Source: Liolophura sinensis (lineage: Eukaryota; Mollusca; Polyplacophora; Chitonida; Chitonidae). Taken from it: a DNA stretch of 64,000 nucleotides. The position numbers were made by a program, and so were the translations under genes. Within the stretch, counting starts at the first letter, position 1. Each line of letters begins with the position of its first letter. Where the stretch lies: assembly GCF_032854445.1 (NCBI RefSeq), contig NC_088296.1, forward strand, positions 10,826,706 to 10,890,705, given 5' to 3'. Of this stretch, positions 26,167 through 36,588 are shown piece by piece. The notes beneath the pieces were generated by a model that ran no database searches, had not been told where the DNA came from, and worked only from the letters and a program-made list of their open reading frames with translations.

Positions 26167-26968
26167 TGTGGTACATGGCCGTTCATTGTGCTACCTTTTA
26201 CTTCACAGACATACGCTGTGTTGCCTTGTGGTAAATGGCCGTTCACTGTGTTATCTTGTACTACATAGATATACACGGTGATATCTTGTACTACATATAT
26301 ATACACTCTGTTACCTTGTACTACATAGACATACACTGTATTACCCTGTACTACATAGATGTACGCTGTGTTACCTTGTACTACGTAGACGTACACTGCG
26401 CTGCCTTGTACTGCATAGACGTACACTGTGTTGCCTTGTACTGCAAAGACGTTCACTGTGTTCCTTGTACTACATAGATGTACACTGTGTTACCTTGTAC
26501 TACATAGACGTACACTGTGTTACGTTGTACAACACAGACGTACACTGTGTTACCTTGTACTACATAGACGTACACTGTGTTACGTTGTACTACAAAGACG
26601 TACACTGTGTTGCCTTGTACAACACAGACGTACACTGTGTTACCTTGTACCTAATAGACATACACTGCGTTACCGTGTACTACATTGACGTACACTGTGT
26701 TACCTTGTACTGCATAGACATACACTGTGCCTACACTGTGTTGCCTTGTACTACATAGACGTACACTGTGTTTCCTTGTACTACATAGACGTACACTGTG
26801 TTACCCTGTACTACATAGACATACACTGTGTTGCCTTGTACTACATAGACATACACTGTGTTGCCTTGTACTACATAGACGTACACTGTGTTACCTTGTA
26901 CTACATAGACGTACACTGTGTTACAATGTACTACATAGACGTACACTATGTTATCTTGTACTACATAT
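26167..26968. repeat. 30-bp minisatellite, variant 1, about 26 units
   Basis: The unit contains TACACTGTGTTACCTTGTAC followed by TACATAGACG. Spacing between units is 30 bp, for example starts at 26481 and 26511. Because 30 is divisible by 3, most frames on both strands stay open and give 10-residue repeats (YIDVHCVTLY on +, VYVYVVQGNT on -). Local irregularities near 26460 and 26712 shift the frame. Units degrade towards the left edge, where GGCCGTTCACTGTG replaces the usual start. I see no start-codon context, signal peptide or splice site that would favour a protein over a non-coding array. Confidence 0.95.
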
Positions 26969-27196
26969 ATGGTCGTACATTGTGTAACGGTGTGGTACTG
27001 GGTCGTACCTTGTGTGACATTTTGGTATGTTGTTGTAGAATGTGTAACATTGTAGTACCGGGTCGTTCATTGTGTAACATTGTGGTGCGGCGTCGTACAT
27101 TGTGTAACATTGTGGTAGGGGGTCGTACATTGTGTAACATAGTGGTACTGGGTTGTGCATTATGTGACAGTGTAGTACTTGGTCGTACATTGTGTG
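26969..27196. repeat. 30-bp minisatellite, variant 2, about 7-8 units
   Basis: The array continues in the same 30-bp phase but with a different unit, TACATTGTGTAACATTGTGG followed by TACTGGGTCG. It aligns with variant 1 base for base over TACA-TGTGT-AC-TTGT. The switch is abrupt at about 26969. Confidence 0.93.
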
Positions 27197-27641
27197 TTCT
27201 GCGAATAAATGTTTTACCCAGACTACTACATTAAATACAAGTCACCTATAGTAAGATCAAATAACTACAAAAAAGAGAAAAAACAAAAAAAAAAATAAAT
27301 AAATAAAAATAAAAAAACGGCTCGATTTGTTGTGCAAAAATTCGTTCTGGCATTTTCGTTCTTAAAGAATTGGGATGAGGAGATAATGTCTTTTGAAAAG
27401 CTTAGCCCAGATCCGTGTTTTGTTACTGTATGCATTTTTCGCACACGAGGAAAGATATTATTATCCCATAAACTTTTTACCAGCGACCCACTTACTTTGT
27501 GTGTCGCGATTTGATTGAAACTCTTGATATGGTCGCCATAAAAGCGATTATTCTCAGCACAATCGATATATACAGTACAGTTAGAAAACTGTTTGCCAGA
27601 GACTCCGGGCATGGCGAACATATTCGGAGATAACAGCTACA
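27197..27641. other. Non-coding, A-rich tract
   Basis: An A-rich stretch (about 27268-27317) is followed by sequence open for 118 codons on - (27265-27621). Its 5' end has an ATG, but part of the frame is low-complexity and I see no domain. Confidence 0.35.
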
Positions 27642-27728
27642 CTTACGGCCATCAGCAGGTTGCTGGCAGATCTTCCCACGTACTGCAGGAGCGGAAGCCA
27701 GCATGAGCTGGACTTGAACTCACAGCGA
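27642..27728 (-). mobile_element. SINE family A, middle fragment
   Basis: CAGCAGGTTGCTGGCAGATC, CTTCCCACGTAC and GAAGCCAGCATGAGCTGG followed by GACTTGAACTCACAGCG match the body and B-box region. Both the tail and the outer head are missing. Confidence 0.85.
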
Positions 27729-27974
27729 AAGATAATTTAAAATGAATAGAGACGTATAAGAAAGTATCAAATGCCATGCTATATTTTACCTGCTTGTCCT
27801 TGATACAGAAATAGCTATTAAACATTGGTGCGTCTCTCAGCCTCCCTCAAGGGACAAACAAAAAAAGTATTTGACTGGTGTAATTGATGATTTCAATTTA
27901 TCTACATGAATTTGTATTTTATTACAACATTACTGAAATTCAGATTTTCAAATTTGACGTGTTTTGTGTTTCAG

Positions 27975-28223
27975 TTGTACACCATATGTTCACCTGTAAT
28001 TGTACACAGAATCGTTCTTGGGGGAAATATTTTCTGGTTTACCTCGGAGGATCGAGATTGTTCTGTTACGGGAATGATTGGCATGTCGCCACGTAGGACG
28101 TACGCCACATCCCGACACAGGAAGACCAGGGTCTTTGCCTTGGTGGAAGGCAATCTTCGCGCCACATGTATGTTATCGCGTGCTCCGTACGCCCACATTC
28201 GCCCCCACATCTCAGCTGAATAA
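27975..28223 (+). CDS. Candidate terminal exon, unknown product
   Basis: GTGTTTTGTGTTTCAG ending at 27974 is a strong splice acceptor. The frame starting at the first base after it is open for 82 codons and ends in TAA within GAATAAAAC at about 28219, where the stop overlaps an AATAAA-type poly(A) hexamer. The predicted peptide is basic (SPRRTYATSRHRKTRVFALV) and I recognise no domain. The region has more CpG than its neighbours. The opposite strand is open over much of the same stretch (27971-28210) and includes a donor-like ACAG|GTGAAC, so a - strand exon is an alternative. No linked exon was identified. Confidence 0.3.
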   Translation: MYTICSPVIVHRIVLGGNIFWFTSEDRDCSVTGMIGMSPRRTYATSRHRKTRVFALVEGNLRATCMLSRAPYAHIRPHISAE

Positions 28224-30299
28224 AACTGACTCCAGGTTGGAGACCTCTATTAGGAACCGTACGGATTTTAATCGCAGCAAAACTCTGATAGAATATTAAT
28301 CCTTTTCTTGCTGGAAGATTAATCAGTACAGTTTGCCGAAATGAGACAATGTGCAGCGTCTTACATTGACTAGTGTGAGCATTGTTTTTGTTTTGGTTTT
28401 TTGGACTTAAACCTGCACCATAGCGTTGATAAAGCGACAGCGCTGCGACAAACTTGCGACATTTTTGCTATAGCATATATATTCTCCGTAGGTCAGCTAG
28501 TGAACTTAATTGGCTTTCAGTAAAACATTTAATTAAATATACGTAAAACCATCAGAAATCGAGGTTATCAGATTAGTCTTATTGCAAAATATGGGTTTAT
28601 TTCAGCATTTCTAAAATTAGGAAAATGATCGTTAAACAAAATGTTACGATGGTATTTGTGCGCAGTCGCTCTGCCTGATCCTTGTCAGGATAAGGCTGAA
28701 ATCTTGGCGTTGTGGCGTAAGATCACAATCTTTTTTTTCTAAAATTATTCTGTTTTCAACAAACAACACCATCATTAAGTTGCCGTGTAATAGCTTTAAT
28801 ATGATGACGCATTATATGAAAATTAAGTGGCAGAATTCTCTAGTACGTAGACGCAATTGGGCACAACTTCTAAAAACAACTGTGTACAACATTGCAAAAG
28901 ATGCGTACCAGAGGAATCCATTAAATGTGCATACATCATATTCACGTACCTACATTTTACATGTGTACAGAAAATGTGTACCTGCGGTACAAATGTAAAT
29001 GTTGTTTACGTCGCGAGATAACACAAACACATGAGTAACAGAATGATTCACATTTGCTTTTTGAGAATATATTTTAGATCACGTGCAATGCTGTGTGATT
29101 TAACCTCAGCTAAAAGCTTTTGACTGTTCTGTTTTAAGATGATTAGGCATGTACATTGAAGGCTCCAAGCCAATGACATTAGCACTCCATCGTCTACTAA
29201 TCTGTATTACAAATTGCAAATGGTACTGCGGAATGGGTTTGTGGTCGTTGTGTCCATTTCCAAAAACACTTAAGTCTGAATTAACCATAGTGATCCCACC
29301 CCTGAGACACCCTCACGTGGACAATAACTCGCGATTGATGTGAAGTCAGTTGGATGGTACGCTCATATACTAATCGGAGTTGCATGGCATTGACTTTATG
29401 ACGTCACAATTATCGGTGAACGTGTGCTTATAAACATATATAAAGCACACAAGCACGGCAACGTCACAGAAGAAAGCGATGTGTTCTACTTTCATTTGGA
29501 ACCATCTGTGTAGCTCGTCCTCGAGTCTCCCATTCCATCAAAAAGATACATCCAGAGTATATGGTACACTTAAGTATAATATACGTGGGTCTGATACATA
29601 TGCAGTTTATTTTCATTTATCAGAATTGTTTCACGTTATTACTTCATTATTTCACGTCACATTGGCCATACTCTCGCTATTTGATGTCAGTGAACAGTTT
29701 TTGCCCAACGTGCATCACCCGTAGGATCGCCCCTCCTAATGATCGATAAAGGCTGAGCGTGAAATCCTTAGAGGCGAAACGACCAGAGCGATGTTTCCTT
29801 ATACTGGGCAATTAACCGAATGTATCTCACAGATTACTTGTGTGAATTTGGTTTAAGTGAACCAAGCAGTTAAAGAGAATATAACCACTGGGTGATGAAG
29901 CCTGTGGAAATCCACAGGAATTAGCCGCATTGGCGTGTAAACCATAGGCCTACTCCACGCCTGACCCAAATTTTAGTGTAAATCTTGATCTGTAGCTAGC
30001 AGTCACAAATCTTTCCATTTTGATCAGGACAACAAAGACAATTAAGCTCTTAAAAACTTTGTATTTCAATAAAACGAACACCTTTTTTTTCAACGTCCTT
30101 GCTTTAAGGCAGTTTTACCATAAATAAATTTAACAGTAAAATCTCTACGACTTCATTTTAAACATGATGATAAAATATATCTGTTTCCACTTTCGATATT
30201 TCTTGATTTCTATAAAAAAAGGACATGAAAAGTTAACACTTTAAGTCTGCACGCTTTGTCCAATTTGTAACAGGTGAAAGATCCAGGGGATCCAAAGCC
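28224..30299. other. Non-coding, nothing recognised
   Basis: About 2 kb with small chance frames only. Confidence 0.45.
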
Positions 30300-30404
30300 C
30301 TTTTCACATTTTTTATCGTATATTTATGGTACGATATTTTGTACGTCGCAATTAACGTACCATTGCCCTGTATGTGCGATATGGTGCGACATCTTTGTCA
30401 AAGG
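30300..30404 (-). mobile_element. MITE copy 2 (degraded)
   Basis: Matches the reverse complement of the 507-632 element over most of its length: TTTTTTATCGTA, then TACCATTGCCCTGTATGTGCG and GCGACATCTTTGTCAAA. The terminal repeats are decayed, and no TA duplication can be read with confidence. Confidence 0.65.
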
Positions 30405-33400
30405 GGTCCCGTGTATCTGTTGGTACATTCTTCGTATAACTAATGTATCGTTCCGTTCTCTCAAAAGCTAGATACCTTTTTTATTCAGATAACTCTAATG
30501 ACATCTCAGTTATATTTACACATTTGAAATGTCCTCAAGGCTCAGCAAATATTTCGAAAGTCATCAGACGGAGTACAAAAGCCCCGGCTGCTGAGTGCCT
30601 GGCTTATAGTCCAAAGAGTGTTTTATGTTGAGTGCCAATAAAAAAAAAGACTGGGATTGAACCCCGTGCCATCCACTTGTCAGGTGGGCAATTTTACATC
30701 ATTGTCTCCGCGAACATCTAGTTTCTTCATTGCTGGAGCAAGATGCTTACCATGAAGTCTAGGTCTCGAGTATTTTGAATTATTAAACCAGACAAAACTT
30801 AACCAAAAGCTTTCAAACAGCAGCTGCTAACTTATGTATCACTTCACCCCATTGTCTCAGGCGGAAAAGCATGGTACTTTAGCATTTTTATCACCAGTGC
30901 CAAGAAATTACCGCATTTTCCCCGCGTGAAACATTAGGCGTCTCTGTGCTTGGATATGGGCATTTTGGGGGTCATCCAATCGTCTCTCCAGACTACATGT
31001 ACTTCACGTATTTGTTATATAGGTCAATATCTTGTGATCGAATCTCTCATGTACAACTTTTGTGTAAACATAAACATTGTAACAGAAAACAGAGCCATTC
31101 AAAACGCCTTTGCAAAGCTGGGACCAAAACCATTTTTATTTACATTTTTTTTAGAATTTGGGCCTCCATGAAAGCAGTTAATTTAAGATAAAATAGTTTG
31201 GACCACATGTAAGTGACATGACTTCACTTTGTCTCTCTACGGACCAATTTTAACAAGTACATGTAGTTATTTTCTGTAAAAATCATCTTTGATGAACTAC
31301 CATAAAGGATCGTTTGGATTATCTTTAATGAATTATTACGCGCTTAAAATAATGTGTAAAAACCTTTTGAAATTATGGTTTAAAAACATAATAAATTGAT
31401 TTTTGTGGAATTTCTTGATTATTTCTTCACATGTGCCCGTCTGCACATTTTAAATAACAAATGACTTACCACTCCAATTTTTCACCCGCCTCTTGTGTTT
31501 CTTTGATCTTGGTGCTGCCAGCTACTGTTAACACCAAAACTCCCGGAGCACCATGAATACGTCTTGCCGTGAGACAATGAAGCGAATACAAGGAAAAGAT
31601 GACGTCACTGTTTTGATTAATGGTACTTTCTGCTTAATATTTCGCACGCCACAAAATTTAAACGTCGTTATATATTTCTCAGTTTGACAGTATATCGTCA
31701 CGAAAGCGAGGAAAGAACATTTTCCGAATATTTCCTGAGTCATGCATAGAAAATAATGCGTTGGAAACAGACAGATCCAAATCCCATTGCGTCACTGCCC
31801 AACACCCATTCCAAGCCATTACCTAAATCTTGACGTATTACAGACAACTTCTCCCAACCTGTGGAAAAGATGAGATATGTTTATGTCTTCGCGGCATGCT
31901 ATACGTTAAAACATTTACATATACGTATCTTGCACGACCTTTGATTTTTGCCATATAAAACTAGAAGAAGCATTTCCCTGTGTTATGAAACAAGTTCACG
32001 ATTGATCAGTTAGTTGATTGCCCTACTAAGGTATATTCCAGTCACACAGCGACGGTCATTTTTATGGGTGGATAAGTCTGTAATGTTCGGAATAAACCAT
32101 CACCATCTGGCAAGTAAATAAAGAGCTTTTCGATAAGTGGTGTACTGATATTTACTTGCAGAACGACGGTAATGTGGAAGGTAATTTGTCCGTGGGGATG
32201 ACATAAACGGCTCTTAGGGTTCTTTATCCATAAGGCTCACCTGAATAAAAACCGCCAGGTACAGTTGTGATTAAAGAAGAAAACTATAAAACAGAGAGCT
32301 ATATTTTAATTTTGATAGAATTTGAATGTTCTGGCTAGTAGACGATTTTATCATCCACGTAAGGATCTTTGAGTTTTTATTTCAGTGCTCTACCAAACTG
32401 GTAAAAAATGCCGTTATGCACTTTAGGAAATGCATTTATCTCATAGATCTATCGCTCAGTGTCCATGTATCTTAACAGATCAACGGTATTGGCCCATAAG
32501 AAACAGAGCGGATAAATCCACCCAAAATATCAGAACATGACAGTTCACCCCGATATGGCTGAAATATTGCTGATGTGGCGTTAAGCTATATCATTCATTC
32601 AACACCTGTACTAAAAGCATCAAAATAGAACATCAGTGTTCTTGCATTTTCAGTGTATAGATTATGTATACAATGACAGCAGGTTCATTCTCCGACGATA
32701 TACCTTGCAGTAAACTGCCACGCCATTTTGAATATGTTATTTTGACGTTGCAACAGTATCACATGTCCTGTCTGAAGAAACAGGTGCTGGCAACTTGTTT
32801 CATAAGACCTTTTTGTCAGAGAAGTGATACCTTACGTCCAGTCACAATTGTCGTATCATTGTCGTATCAAGAAAGGAGCAAAGGAAGTTGTGTCACGTCC
32901 TACTGCATGGTAGTAGAAATCCAGTTGGACTACCAGTAGAGGAAATTGCTTTACCTCTTTCATTACTTTATCTCTTTCTGGGGGAGATCAGCAGTGAAAA
33001 TTACCATATCCTAGAGTTCAACCCTTGTCTAAGAAAGGCATTAACAATTGTTAATAACGACTTACTGGCTAGCTTTATTCCCGGTAGGCTTATGTAATGT
33101 GCAAGTCTACGCTGGGTACGGTCTGAATCCAGCATGAATTCTAATACAATATGTCGACAACAGAAATTATTTATCAATGTAAACAGGGTAATACTTGATA
33201 GATCTCGTTCTGACCGACAGAAAGGAAATGAGATTTGCTTCCAGCCATACTGAACTCTGCATGCACTCACTATCAGATGTGTTCCCTGAATGTAAAATTA
33301 AAGTATATCATAACTTCATTAAACACATATTTGTGACATGTAGTAATGTTACATCGGTCTAATTACAGGCCTTCTTCGTGGAGAATAACAAATAATGTCA

Positions 33401-33413
33401 CCAATAATTAATA
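30405..33413. other. Non-coding, one tRNA-like relic
   Basis: A tRNA-like segment lies at 30642-30716. The rest shows no exon or repeat I recognise. Confidence 0.42.
30642..30716 (-). pseudogene. tRNA-like relic with T-run terminator
   Basis: On - the segment carries an A-box-like CAATGATGTAAAATTG, a B-box GGGGTTCAATCCC, and then a run of 8 T directly after GACT or GTCTT. The spacing between boxes fits a tRNA. The T stem closes for only a few pairs and I cannot draw a proper acceptor stem, so I read it as a tRNA pseudogene or an isolated SINE head with intact Pol III signals. Confidence 0.35.
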
Positions 33414-33707
33414 CTAATTATTATTAGTTATTTATTTATTTTATTTGATTGGTGTTTTACGCCGTACTCAAGAATACTTCACTTATACGACGGCAGCCAG
33501 CATTATGGTGGAAACCGGGCAGAGCCCGGGGGGAAACCCTTGGCCATCCGCAGATTGCTGGAAAATCTTCCCACGTACGGCCGGAGAGGACGCCATCATG
33601 AACTGGATTTGAACTCACAGCAACGGCATTGGTGATAAGCCCCTGGGTCATTACGTTGCGCTAGCACGCTAACCAGATGAACCATGGAGGCCCTCTAATT
33701 ATTATTA
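33414..33707 (-). mobile_element. SINE family A, full length with 13-bp target duplication
   Basis: The element at 33427-33694 (268 bp) is flanked by a perfect direct repeat, CTAATTATTATTA, at 33414-33426 and 33695-33707. On - it has the head GGGCCTCCATGGTTCATCTG and GCTAGCGCAACGTAATGACC, a B-box within GTGAGTTCAAATCC, the body with a central CACCATAATGCTGGC, and a tail of AAATAAATAA. It is the best complete copy to define the family. From memory, this tRNA-headed, AATAAA-tailed element resembles SINEs widespread in molluscs (the V-SINE RUDI type is a candidate). I have not verified the name. Confidence 0.96.
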
Positions 33708-34242
33708 TTATAACCAGTGTTATTCTATTCCGCTCCAGCGCTTGACCAAAGAATAAAATGTTTTTTAAGACCTGGACAAAAGTTTTAGTTTCTTCGTTGA
33801 ACATAACATCCTTTTTTTAACTGTTATAGATGCAATATTCAGCAAAGATGTGTACATGGTTATTCTATCCCGAATTCGCAATGTTCGGTGATCTGAAGAA
33901 ATAGCTTGAACAAAACCAAATGGCGTGTACACACGTCATGCAGCCAAGTCTTTAAGCATCATTGTTCAGTTCTGTTGCTAGAGATTAGATCGATGCATGC
34001 ATACTACATTGCCTGTCAAAAACAAGGAACAGGTCTGATATCTGCAACCATTCTCTGTATATATTATATAACACTTATTCCGTGTTATGCTCTGAAGTTT
34101 GCCGTTCTCTTATTTAAAATGTTCTTAGAGTGGATTCAAATACACTACGACGTTGAATGAGAATTCCTCATTTACTTTTACATACAACGACTCTAAATGC
34201 TCGTGCAGTAATGGTAAGGCATAGTACTTTATAATGAAAATT
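33708..34242. other. Non-coding, nothing recognised
   Basis: AT-rich spacer between the SINE and the fold-back element. Confidence 0.45.
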
Positions 34243-34486
34243 ATTCTGTTAATTTTAGCAGAAAGTCTGTTATTTGAATGATGCTAGAATGTATTATGTT
34301 ATTGCAGCAGATTGTTCTGTTAAATATTACACACATATTCTATTAATTCAACACAAAGATTTTATTAGACTAGTAGGATATTATGATGAATATGACAGAA
34401 TATTTTGTTATATATAACAGAATATAAAATAACAGAATATATTCTAGCATCACTCAGACAACAGATTTTCTGTTACAATTAACAGC
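34243..34486. mobile_element. Fold-back element (MITE-like)
   Basis: The left arm 34243-34290 and right arm 34441-34486 are reverse complements over about 48 bp at roughly 40 matching positions. Both contain ATTCTAGCATCA near the inner end and TTAATT plus a CTGTTA motif at the outer end. The 150-bp centre is very AT-rich, with repeated ACAGAATAT and TATTCTGTTA motifs. It has no coding capacity. The outer right boundary may extend to about 34503 (AACTTTTTGAGTGTAGC), but I found no counterpart on the left. Confidence 0.7.
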
Positions 34487-35878
34487 TTAACTTTTTGAGT
34501 GTAGCTGAACATATCATCGAGTGTTATAAGGTACAATATGGTTCATATTGGCAAACATACGTGCCAACTGATTTAGTCTGCGTAATTACATTGGAACAGA
34601 GGGACATATCTATATGAGATTAGCGGACATTGTTACTATTTGGCTAGAATTGGCGCAACTGCATTCTGCTAATGGTCAATTTCCAGACGCATAACACTAT
34701 CCGTTCTGTTTTCACTGACAACCCTAAGTAGCTTGAGCATCGCGCTTACCTGGGCAGCCAGTCCGCCTAACCCTTAAATTACACTGATAAGGCTGTGGGC
34801 AAAGGGTTTAATACTTCACTTGCCCCTTTAGCGGCTTTTATATTTGCGTGGCCGTCAGATCGGCTTGCCGTGTCGATGAATTCATAGGATTCGGGGTCTG
34901 ATTGATAGTATCTCGACACAGACGGTAAATAAAGGCTAGCGCGGAAGATTCCCGCCTTTCGTCCTTACACGGGATGCTAGAATCACCGTGAGCCAGCTTT
35001 TTCTCCGCTGCGGCGATCGACTCAATGTAGGCTTCCCTGCTGTTACACCGCCCTTGGGAAGGCCACGTCCAGCAAGTTGTAACGACAGCTTTTCGCTACC
35101 AGGAACGTGTTCTTCAACAAAGAAGTTTGTCGCATCTCTGAATATTGGATTGAACGTCTCCCACAGGTTTTCGTGTACAACTGGAATTTCTTCTTTTTGA
35201 ATGAAATTATCGAATGTTACGCAATTTTATTGGGAGCACAGGGTGTAATTCTACAAGCCTTTAACAACTTGTGTGTGTTAGCATCTCGACCAAGGACTCA
35301 TTCCAGTGGAATATTACGTGGTATATGTATTGGCATGTTTTGCGTGAGAATGCATTATCAATGCATCTTTTCTGAAAATCCGTCAACTTTCCGGACGAAT
35401 TTGGAAAATATTTTGCATTGCACTTCCTTGTTGTTACAGTGATCTTGTGATTACCCAGCCTTGATCAGCTGTTGTTGAAGTCGCTTTATGTCACCTTCAC
35501 ATTGCTGCCCAGCGGACCAGTCGTGTATAATTGTGCTGTCTGAGGCGTCATACCTTGATTTCAGTTCTCCTGTGTATCTCTAATTTTCCGATACCTGAAT
35601 CCGTAGATTTGCAAAGGTCTAAATTACCAATGGCTAATTTAATTGAAGCTCTCTGCCAAATAGGAATCGTTCAGTGGCTCTCTAAGTCAATGGAAATTTC
35701 AATAATTCAATCGCAAAACAAATGGATTACACAGCTCACAACACCAGTTTGTTTCATTGGAAAAAGTTGGATGGTACAATTTCCGGGTCTGTGAGAAAAT
35801 CACAGTTGTACCTCTCTTCTTTTCCGGATTCACTTGTGTAATTTATATGAAGTGACTCTAATAGAGGCTACGTCTAAA
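34487..35878. other. Upstream region and probable 5' UTR of the receptor exon
   Basis: No SINE or tandem repeat is present. Frames at 34988-35200, 35107-35442 and 35531-35794 are open, but either begin at non-ATG codons or lack any domain. A two-codon upstream ORF (ATG AAG TGA at 35847-35855) sits 23 bp before the receptor start. I cannot place a TATA box or transcription start with confidence. Confidence 0.4.
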
Positions 35879-36578
35879 ATGGCTTCCAGAAGCACTAACG
35901 GATTTCTGCTTATTTGCACAGCTCTGCTTTTCAACAATGCGTTATTTTGTCAAGGTGTTCACATAAAAATTGCTGCAATTTTGCCCTCGGATGATTCTAG
36001 GATGTTTTCTATTCGCCGTATTGCTCCCGCTATCGAGACCGCTTTAGCGAGTGTGGCCAACACTAGCAATTTTCTAGACGGCCATACGTTTAGTGTAAAA
36101 TACGAAGACTCTCTCTGCTCTATTTCCGAAGGCATGCACAAAGCCATCAATTTTTACGTACAGAAGGAAGTAAGTGCCTTCTTTGGGCCTGTGTGTGATT
36201 ACGCAGTTGCCCCTGTGGCTCGCCAGACTCGTTACTGGAAGATACCTTTAATATCCGGAGGGGCAATGGCCCGGGATTTCACAAACAAGAAACAAACGAT
36301 GTACAGCATGCTGACGCGAGTCGGACCGGTGAACCTTGTCTCGCTGGCCGAGTTTTTTGAGACAACATTGCGACATTATAATTGGGCTAGCTTTACAACA
36401 ATATACGACAGACCTGGCCAAGATAACATTATGACCGGCTTCTGTAATTTGGCTGCTGCTGCGATACATCATGGAATGCTAAGTGTCGCTAAGGATATCA
36501 AACAAACCTTCTTCAGGACAGACCAAGCCAAGAGCATTGAACAGATTTTAACGGAAAAAGTGGGCTTGGAATACTCAG
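35879..36578 (+). CDS. Natriuretic-peptide-receptor-like protein, first coding exon (partial)
   Basis: Encodes 233 residues plus one base, ending at an AG|GTAGGT donor (GT at 36579-36580), so the next intron is phase 1. The chosen ATG has a good context (AAAATGG) and is followed by a signal peptide (about residues 1-26, ending ALFCQG). From VHIKIAAILP onward it reads as the N-terminal lobe of the ANF_receptor, periplasmic-binding-protein-like fold. The stretch FFGPVCDYAVAPVAR (101-115) and KIPLISGGAMA (121-131) is closest to natriuretic peptide receptors. C80 and C106 fit the first disulfide of that family, and C189 (TGFCN) fits the first half of the second, whose partner would lie in the next exon. 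There is an N-glycosylation sequon at N61-T-S. In the family this domain faces outside the cell and binds a peptide. Whether the gene has a guanylyl cyclase tail or is a clearance-type receptor cannot be told, as no other exon was found. Confidence 0.88.
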
Positions 36579-36588
36579 GTAGGTGAAG
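36579..36588 (+). promoter_or_regulatory. Splice donor of the receptor exon
   Basis: CTCAG|GTAGGTGAAG matches the metazoan 5' splice-site consensus. The reading frame hits a stop (TGA in GTAGGTGAA) just inside the intron, which fits an exon boundary here. Confidence 0.85.

Noticed and set aside
26167-27196. CRISPR-like regular array
   Set aside because: Units are contiguous with no unique spacers, and the context is an animal genome.
26160-27234. Multiple repeat-protein ORFs on both strands
   Set aside because: They follow from the 30-bp period of the minisatellite. Frames break at irregular units, and no start, signal or splice context is present, so I list the array as a repeat and not as genes.
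35107-35442. 111-codon + frame upstream of the receptor
   Set aside because: It begins at an internal non-ATG codon and lies in the presumed promoter or 5' UTR region; no domain.
35834-35878. N-terminal extension of the receptor frame
   Set aside because: The frame is open upstream but only from a TTG. The ATG at 35879 is in good context and directly precedes the signal peptide.
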